DNA from: an uncultured Clostridium sp.
GTDB lineage: Bacteria; Bacillota; Clostridia; Clostridiales; Clostridiaceae
Direction of reading: 5' to 3'
Length of the DNA stretch: 64,000 nt
Assembly (NCBI GenBank): GCA_903789665.1
Contig: CAIFEX010000006.1
Span: 1-64,000 of the forward strand
Shown here: piece by piece, positions 58,395-64,000 of the stretch
Layout: every line of letters starts with the position of its first letter
How positions within the stretch are numbered: position 1 is the stretch's first letter
Translations under genes and position numbers: made by a program
The notes under the pieces: model-generated
Database searches by the model: none
What the model saw: only the letters and a program-made list of their open reading frames with translations
Told to the model about the DNA's origin: nothing

Positions 58395-59540
58395 TTAATG
58401 TTTTATTATATTAAAATTATCCTGAAGCAGGGTCCAGTTTTGCGGAAATGGGAAACCAAGGGCCCAGTAACTGATACCTCTCAGCCCGTAATCTTTAACT
58501 GCATCAAATTTAGCCTGCACACTTCTCGCATCCTCAAACCATACCTGGTGGCTTCTGCCCTCCTCATCGACATAGTTATAGAAAGGCGTCTGGCTCAATG
58601 TATTAAACTGTATGGAAGCTTGATATCTAACTGCCTTGGCCACAGCTTCCTGCATGCTGAAAGTCTCAGCTTCCATACCCGGCCTGTGTGGTAAAACCCA
58701 GTCCCTGGCATAGAGCTGAAAACCAAATAAAATTTTCTGCCTCGGTATAACAGTAACTGCATAGTCAAGAACTTGTTTTATCCTGTTCAAAGGTGAGATT
58801 GCCTGTGGAGGGCCAAGCCTATATCCCCATTCATAGGTCATAAGTACAACAAAATCCACAATCCTCCCATGGGCCTCATAATCATGTGCTTCATACAGCA
58901 GCCCCTGCTGTCCCGGTCCAGTTTTAGGAGCTAATGCAGTAGATACGAAAAAATTTCCCCTATGGAGTCTTTCAACTGTAAGTTCGAGAAATCTGTTATA
59001 ATTTTCTCTGTCATCAGGAAGTACATTTTCAAAATCAATATTTACTCCCAGATAACCTTTATTTTTCATAGTTTCAACTATATTAGTTATGAGATTCTCT
59101 CTGACGCTGTCATTTGACAGTACGACATGTGCCAGATTATGGCCCAGCTCCGTAGCCGTAAAATTTGTCACAGCCATCATTGGAACCACATTCTCAGTAT
59201 AGGCAGCACTTATTAAAGCGGAATCATCTATATTCTCCAAACTGCCATCTTCTCTGATTCTATAAGCAAAAGGACTTAAATATGTCAGGTAATCTCCAAC
59301 TTCTCTCACAATGGCAGGGGAATTTTTAGTAAAATCATAAATATATCCATTTACATATATATAAGGTCTGTTTTTTACATCATTAATAGTATCATCTACA
59401 GGAATTATCAATGACTGCCCGACAAGTAGACTGTCAGGATATTGAAGTCCATTAGCACTGATTATTCGAGCAGTTGGGACATTATAATAATTTGATATTT
59501 TCCAAAGTGAATCCCCTGGCTTAACTACATAAATAAGCAC
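58395..59540 (-). CDS. LysM plus GH18 spore-cortex glycosidase (SleL/YaaH-like)
   Basis: A 381-residue protein. An N-terminal LysM module (IYVVKPGDSLWKISNYYNVP to SLIIPV, residues 2-48) binds peptidoglycan. The rest is a glycoside hydrolase 18 barrel whose catalytic motif is LGVNIDFENV (D-x-E, around residue 200). The layout matches SleL/YaaH, N-acetylglucosaminidases that digest cortex during germination, although those usually carry two LysM modules. No signal peptide is present, as is usual for SleL-type proteins. The start is GTG behind AGGAGG. Confidence 0.82.
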   Translation of the reverse strand: MLIYVVKPGDSLWKISNYYNVPTARIISANGLQYPDSLLVGQSLIIPVDDTINDVKNRPYIYVNGYIYDFTKNSPAIVREVGDYLTYLSPFAYRIREDGSLENIDDSALISAAYTENVVPMMAVTNFTATELGHNLAHVVLSNDSVRENLITNIVETMKNKGYLGVNIDFENVLPDDRENYNRFLELTVERLHRGNFFVSTALAPKTGPGQQGLLYEAHDYEAHGRIVDFVVLMTYEWGYRLGPPQAISPLNRIKQVLDYAVTVIPRQKILFGFQLYARDWVLPHRPGMEAETFSMQEAVAKAVRYQASIQFNTLSQTPFYNYVDEEGRSHQVWFEDARSVQAKFDAVKDYGLRGISYWALGFPFPQNWTLLQDNFNIIKH

Positions 59541-59612
59541 AAAAAACCTCCTATTATTACTTCATATATTAATTTATGTAGATAATCCAGAAAGAGTTCT
59601 CACAATAACTGA

Positions 59613-60782
59613 TCAATCCTTTAAAAAATCCAAAGCTGTCTGTACATAAATAGAGGATCCTACAACAAGACAATTTTCATCAATAATAAAATGATTGGAA
59701 TGCTGAGAATACATCCATCCTTTCTCCACGTTTCCACCACCAAGTATCATGAAAGTCCCCGGTACTTTCTCAAGGTAGGTTGAAAAATCTTCAGAGCCCA
59801 TAACCGGCGGTATTTGAATTACATTTTCTTCTCCTACCACTTTGACTGCAGATTTTTTAACCAGTTCAGTGGAATCAGCCTCATTAATAGTAGGACTACA
59901 GCCATTTTCATATTCAAATTCGGCCCTGCAGCCATATGCATTACATACATTATCTATCATTCTTTTCATCCATTTAGGTATCATTTCCCTGGAATAATCT
60001 GAAAATGCCCTGTTTGCCCCGGTCATCTGAACTTTTCCAGGAACAACATTAAATCTCTCACCTGCTTTAACAGTTCCAATATTTATTACTATAGGATTTC
60101 TAGCATCATTAAATTTGCTGACAATGGTCTGGAATCCTTCCATAATAGCTACCGCACAGGGCATTGAATCCACCCCCTGCCAGGGAGAGGAACCATGACA
60201 TGATTTTCCCTCTATAGTAAGCTTCCATACATCTATGGAAGCCATTAAAGGACCTTTTTGAACCACTACTTTTCCGGCTTCAATCAGTCCAAAAGTATGC
60301 ATGCCAACAATCATATTCACCTTTGGATTTTCAAGAGCTCCATGTCTTATCATATATGCAGCACCATTTCCGGCTTCCTCCGCAGGTTGAAAGATGAATT
60401 TGACACTTCCCGTCAATTCATTTCTTAAATCAGATAACATTTTTGCAGCTCCCAGAAGTTCTGTAATATGGGTATCATGTCCGCAGGCATGCATATAACC
60501 TGGATTTTTTGAACTATAGGAAAGTCCCGTCTCCTCCGTAACTGACAATCCATCAATATCGGCTCTAAGCCCTATTACCTTCCCGGGTCTTCTGCCCTGT
60601 AATAGTCCGATCACTCCGGTTTTCCCGGTAGGAATAGTTTCTATGCCCATTTCACTGAGTTTTTCAGCAATAATTTTTGAGGTCCTCACCTCCTCAAATG
60701 AGGGTTCTGGATGCATGTGAAAATCTCTTCTGAGTTTTACCATCCAGGGTTTAATTTCTTGAGCTTTTTCCATAATAACCAT
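59613..60782 (-). CDS. M20D-family amidohydrolase (N-acyl-amino acid hydrolase type)
   Basis: A 389-residue metallopeptidase of the IAA-amino acid/hippurate/N-acetyldiaminopimelate group. Metal-site motifs are LRRDFHMHPEPSFEE, YMHACGHDTHITELLGAA, FIFQPAEEAGNGA and the late PPVMGSEDFSTYLEKVPGTF. It removes an acyl group from an amino acid or splits a small peptide. The ATG at 60782 has GGAG 9 nt away; the frame opens earlier at 60806 (TTG). It follows the peptide transporter genes by 31 bp and may act on imported peptides. Confidence 0.88.
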   Translation of the reverse strand: MVIMEKAQEIKPWMVKLRRDFHMHPEPSFEEVRTSKIIAEKLSEMGIETIPTGKTGVIGLLQGRRPGKVIGLRADIDGLSVTEETGLSYSSKNPGYMHACGHDTHITELLGAAKMLSDLRNELTGSVKFIFQPAEEAGNGAAYMIRHGALENPKVNMIVGMHTFGLIEAGKVVVQKGPLMASIDVWKLTIEGKSCHGSSPWQGVDSMPCAVAIMEGFQTIVSKFNDARNPIVINIGTVKAGERFNVVPGKVQMTGANRAFSDYSREMIPKWMKRMIDNVCNAYGCRAEFEYENGCSPTINEADSTELVKKSAVKVVGEENVIQIPPVMGSEDFSTYLEKVPGTFMILGGGNVEKGWMYSQHSNHFIIDENCLVVGSSIYVQTALDFLKD

Positions 60783-60813
60783 TTTTATCATCTCCAAACT
60801 AGACAAACTTTAA

Positions 60814-61725
60814 TCATGATTCATCTGTCGGATCAAAAGCGTCTCTCAATCCGTCACCAATGAAGTTAAATGCCAAAACAGTAATTACAATCATAATTCC
60901 AGGCGGGAACCAAAGCCAAGGTTTTGTAGTCAAAACAGTAATGGCCTGGGCATCTGTGAGCATATTCCCCCAGCTTGCAGTAGGCGGCTGTACTCCCATG
61001 CCCAAGAAACTAAGTGAGGCTTCATATATAATAGCCCTGGCAATTCCAAAAGTGGCATTTACAAGTATCGGTGCCATAGTATTTGGAAGTATATGAGAAA
61101 ACAATATTCTAGGAGTGCCAAATCCAAGTGCTATAGAAGATTTAACGTAATCCGTTTCTTTTATCGAAAGTACATTTCCTCTTACCAAACGTGCTACACC
61201 AGGCCATCCGAGAAAACCCAAGGCCCATATAATATTCCAGAGCCCCGGACCCACAATGCTCACTACAACCAATATGAGCATCATCTGGGGAAATGACATG
61301 AATATATCTGTTACACGCATGATAATCATATCTATCTTTCCACCAAAATATCCTGATACAAGTCCGAGCACTGTACCTATGCCTACGCTTAAAATCACAG
61401 TCCCAATGCCTACAAGGAGAGAAACTCGTGCAGCATATACAAGACGGCTCATTACATCTCTTCCAACTTGATCAGTTCCAAGAATATGTCCTGCAGAAGG
61501 TGCGGCACCAAATGAGTTCTCTACAGCATATGGGCTCTGTGGAGCTATGAGTGGAGCAGCTACTGCAATTACAGCTAATATTGCTATAAATATAACTCCA
61601 GTTACAGCCATTTTATGTTTCTTAAAACGCTTCAGAATCAAATGTGCATAATTTTCACTATATGTGGTGGTCTCGACAGCTAATTCACCTGAACTGTTTT
61701 TCAATTCCGCCTCCATTTTGCTCAT
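60814..61725 (-). CDS. Di/oligopeptide ABC transporter permease DppC/OppC
   Basis: A 303-residue permease with six membrane segments and the loop SSIALGFGTPRILFSHILPNTMAPILV. The N-terminal KRFKKHKMAVTGVIFIAILAVIAVAAPLIAP and HILGTDQVGRDVMSRL are typical of DppC. It forms the channel with DppB. Confidence 0.9.
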   Translation of the reverse strand: MSKMEAELKNSSGELAVETTTYSENYAHLILKRFKKHKMAVTGVIFIAILAVIAVAAPLIAPQSPYAVENSFGAAPSAGHILGTDQVGRDVMSRLVYAARVSLLVGIGTVILSVGIGTVLGLVSGYFGGKIDMIIMRVTDIFMSFPQMMLILVVVSIVGPGLWNIIWALGFLGWPGVARLVRGNVLSIKETDYVKSSIALGFGTPRILFSHILPNTMAPILVNATFGIARAIIYEASLSFLGMGVQPPTASWGNMLTDAQAITVLTTKPWLWFPPGIMIVITVLAFNFIGDGLRDAFDPTDES

Positions 61726-61737
61726 AATATTAACCTC

Positions 61738-62688
61738 CTAGTTATATCTAATACGCGGATCGACAATGGAATATATGATATCGACCAATAAATTGGCCAC
61801 TATAACAACTACTGAACCAAATAGGATAAGACCCATTAAGGTAGTATAATCACGGCTCATCACAGAGGCTATGGTAAGTTGTCCTATTCCTGGCCACTGG
61901 AATATCTGCTCGGTAACTACAGAGCCTCCCAATAAAGTTACAATTTCCACACCTGTTACGGTTATAACAGGCAGTATTGCATTTTTAAAAGCATGTTTAT
62001 TTATAACTATGGACTCTTTCAACCCCTTTGATCTTGCAGTACGGAGATAATCCTGGTCCAGCACTTCAAGCATGCTGGAACGCACATACCTGACAAGTGT
62101 TCCAGCTTCATTTACTCCAAGAACAACAGCGGGCAATATCAAATGTTTTAGCCTGTCCACAAAACCATTATCCTGCCCGAGGGTTATCATGCCCCCGGAA
62201 GGAAGTAACTTTAACTTCAATGAAAAAATATATATAAACACAAGACCCAGGAAAAAAGTCGGAACTGATATTCCGATAAGTGATCCTGTCGTAGAAATAT
62301 AGTCTAATTTTGAATACTGCCTGGTAGCACTCAATACTCCTACCGGAACAGCAATGACAAATCCAATGAAAAGTGCGGCACCCATGAGTATAAAAGTAGG
62401 AAGTATCCTCTGCCCAATCAACTGTGATACAGGCTGGAATGATGTCATTGAATACCCCAAATTGCCATGAATAACATTTCCCAACCAGGCTAAATATCTG
62501 GCATATAACGGTCCATTCAGGCCAAGTGCAGCTTTTCTAGCTGCAATGTCGGCTGCGGTTAAATTCGGATCAACCATTTTATCCAGCGGGCTGCCTGGCG
62601 CCATATTTATGATCACAAAACTTATTATAGTCACACCAATCAGTACCGGAATACTTATCAATATTCTCCGTAAAATATAATTGCCCAT
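61738..62688 (-). CDS. Di/oligopeptide ABC transporter permease DppB/OppB
   Basis: A 316-residue permease beginning MGNYILRRILISIPVLIGVTI, the standard DppB start, with the loop RTARSKGLKESIVINKHAFKNAILPVITV. It lies 12 bp before dppC in the same operon. Confidence 0.91.
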   Translation of the reverse strand: MGNYILRRILISIPVLIGVTIISFVIINMAPGSPLDKMVDPNLTAADIAARKAALGLNGPLYARYLAWLGNVIHGNLGYSMTSFQPVSQLIGQRILPTFILMGAALFIGFVIAVPVGVLSATRQYSKLDYISTTGSLIGISVPTFFLGLVFIYIFSLKLKLLPSGGMITLGQDNGFVDRLKHLILPAVVLGVNEAGTLVRYVRSSMLEVLDQDYLRTARSKGLKESIVINKHAFKNAILPVITVTGVEIVTLLGGSVVTEQIFQWPGIGQLTIASVMSRDYTTLMGLILFGSVVVIVANLLVDIIYSIVDPRIRYN

Positions 62689-62767
62689 CTAAAAGCCCCC
62701 TTAATAATATTAATACCAACTAAAATGCATCATGAAAAAAGCAGGCCGACAGATGTTCTCCCTTCAC

Positions 62768-63718
62768 TCATTTTACCTGTTTTAATCCAGGCACCTTTTC
62801 ATTGCATATATTCTTTCTGGCAAATTTACACCTGGTGTGGAATCTGCATCCTTTCGGAGGATTAGCAGGACTGGGTACATCACCTTCCAAAATAATTTTC
62901 TTCCTGTTTCTCATATATGGATTAGGTACAGGATAGGCACTTAAAAGTGCCTTAGTATATGGATGCCTGGGATTTTTAAAAATTTCATCCGTACTTGCAA
63001 TCTCTACAATTTTGCCCAAATACATAACTGCAATTCTGTCACTTATATATTTCACTGCTCCTAGGCCGTGGGCTATAAAAAGGTAAGTTAAATTTAACTT
63101 CTCCTGCAAATCCTTTAAAAGATTCAGCACCTGAGCCTGAGTGGATACATCAAGTGCGGACACAGGTTCATCGCAAACTATGAGTTTTGGTTTCAGTGCA
63201 AGAGCCCTTGCAATACCAATACGCTGCCTCTGACCTCCGGAAAATTGGTTCGGATACCTGTTTTTAAAGTTTTTAGGAAGTTCCACAGCATCCAAAAGTC
63301 TGTCAACTTCTTCAGGTATTTTGTCATCCGGTACAATTTTATGAACCTTAAGAGGTTCTGCCAGTATGTCATATACACGTTTTTTAGGGTTCAAAGAAGA
63401 ATATGGATCCTGGAATATTATCTGCAGATCAGTACGAATGCCTCCCATGCGCTTGTTGGAATATGCTGCAATATCTTCATTGTTAAAAACTATACTGCCC
63501 TCCATGGGTTTTTCAAGTCTTACAATTGTACGTCCCATGGAAGATTTTCCACACCCTGATTCTCCCACAAGCCCTAAAGTTTCCCCCTGATAGATTTCCA
63601 AGTTAACACCATCTACCGCCTTTATATATCCAACTGTTCTAGATAAAATGCCTCTTTTTATGGGATAATAGGTCTTTAAATTCTTAACGGAAAGTAAAAC
63701 CGCTGATGCTTTGATCAT
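62768..63718 (-). CDS. Di/oligopeptide ABC transporter ATPase DppF/OppF
   Basis: A 316-residue ATPase with Walker A (GESGCGKSS), signature FSGGQRQRIGIARALALKP, Walker B LIVCDEPVSALDVS, and the C-terminal extension GCRFHTRCKFARKNIC whose cysteines bind a cluster in this family. It pairs with the second ATPase next to it. Its start lies three bases beyond the stop of that gene. Confidence 0.9.
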   Translation of the reverse strand: MIKASAVLLSVKNLKTYYPIKRGILSRTVGYIKAVDGVNLEIYQGETLGLVGESGCGKSSMGRTIVRLEKPMEGSIVFNNEDIAAYSNKRMGGIRTDLQIIFQDPYSSLNPKKRVYDILAEPLKVHKIVPDDKIPEEVDRLLDAVELPKNFKNRYPNQFSGGQRQRIGIARALALKPKLIVCDEPVSALDVSTQAQVLNLLKDLQEKLNLTYLFIAHGLGAVKYISDRIAVMYLGKIVEIASTDEIFKNPRHPYTKALLSAYPVPNPYMRNRKKIILEGDVPSPANPPKGCRFHTRCKFARKNICNEKVPGLKQVK

Positions 63719-63721
63719 GAG

Positions 63722-64000
63722 CTATATTGCCTCCTTATCTGCTTCCTCTACATTCTCAGCTAAAAAGCATCGCACTTTATGGTCTTTTTCAGTAGAGCTT
63801 AAATCTGGTGCTTCCACTTTGCACTTCTGGGATGCATAGGGGCATCGGCTGCAAAATCTACATCCAACTATACCCTGATACGTGGATGGAACCATACCTC
63901 TTATGGATTCCAGGCGTTTATTGCTATCTGTGTCAATTTGAGGAATTGATCTTATAAGTGCCTTGGTATAGGGATGTTTTGGGTTGTCAAACAGAGTAAA
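63722..64000 (-). CDS. Di/oligopeptide ABC transporter ATPase DppD/OppD (3' part, cut by window end)
   Basis: Only the last about 92 codons are inside the window. They read NPKHPYTKALIRSIPQID, then GIVGCRFCSRCPYASQKCKVEAP, the C-terminal oligopeptide-transporter extension with its cluster cysteines. The gene continues upstream beyond base 64000, as presumably does the substrate-binding protein, which is not in the window. Confidence 0.85.
   Translation of the reverse strand, partial: FTLFDNPKHPYTKALIRSIPQIDTDSNKRLESIRGMVPSTYQGIVGCRFCSRCPYASQKCKVEAPDLSSTEKDHKVRCFLAENVEEADKEAI

Overview
The window is AT-rich, almost entirely minus-strand DNA from a Clostridium. The evidence is a small acid-soluble spore protein, a spore-cortex-type LysM/GH18 enzyme, split glycine decarboxylase subunits, many S-box (SAM-I) riboswitches, a cysteine T-box and a CIRCE operator. 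The nitrate-reduction cluster and the general gene content resemble the acetogen group of C. ljungdahlii and C. autoethanogenum. That species guess comes from gene content and memory, not a database match.

Layout. 0-7 kb: amino acid permease, iron-type butanol dehydrogenase, topoisomerase III, an unknown 133-aa gene behind an S-box, and the tRNA methylase MnmM. 7-16 kb: a nitrate/nitrite assimilation block of asrABC, narK, a molybdopterin nitrate reductase, a polyferredoxin and a flavin NADH oxidoreductase. It lies downstream of a Crp/Fnr gene, with a CRP-like palindrome placed at about -41.5 of a candidate asrA promoter. 16-20 kb: gcvT-H-PA-PB under a tandem glycine riboswitch. 20-37 kb: the most unusual part, described below. 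37-42 kb: amino acid permease and metK behind two serial SAM riboswitches, cysK behind a Cys T-box, luxS, signal peptidase and a CDF metal transporter. 43-50 kb: sbcCD and htpG with CIRCE. 50-58 kb: mixed genes, including an S8 peptidase, a SASP, an S-box-controlled DUF2325 gene, a methyltransferase, DegV, a cupin, a CWB2 surface protein and a MarR/MFS efflux pair. 58-64 kb: LysM/GH18 enzyme, an M20 amidohydrolase and a Dpp/Opp peptide transporter cut by the window end.

The 20-37 kb region appears to be a SAM-controlled sulfur-salvage system built on nitrogenase-like enzymes. One promoter and S-box at 34.5 kb lead into ssuC-ssuA-ssuB-ssuC-ssuC (sulfonate-type ABC importer with three permeases), a NifD/NifK-like pair, a NifH-like reductase, metNIQ (methionine-type importer) and a second NifD/NifK-like pair. 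Just upstream lie a genuine NifB-type radical SAM protein and a DUF523/TudS-type protein. Control by SAM rather than nitrogen, plus the sulfur importers, points to C-S bond cleavage as in the methylthio-alkane reductase (Mar) family rather than N2 fixation. The substrates are unknown. The nifH reading frame is split by an apparent -1 shift. The metN and nifB leaders share a conserved small hairpin that overlaps the 5' arm of a terminator, which looks like an undescribed attenuator. One permease ends in a Met/His-rich, probably external tail.

No tRNA, rRNA, CRISPR array, insertion sequence or prophage was seen.
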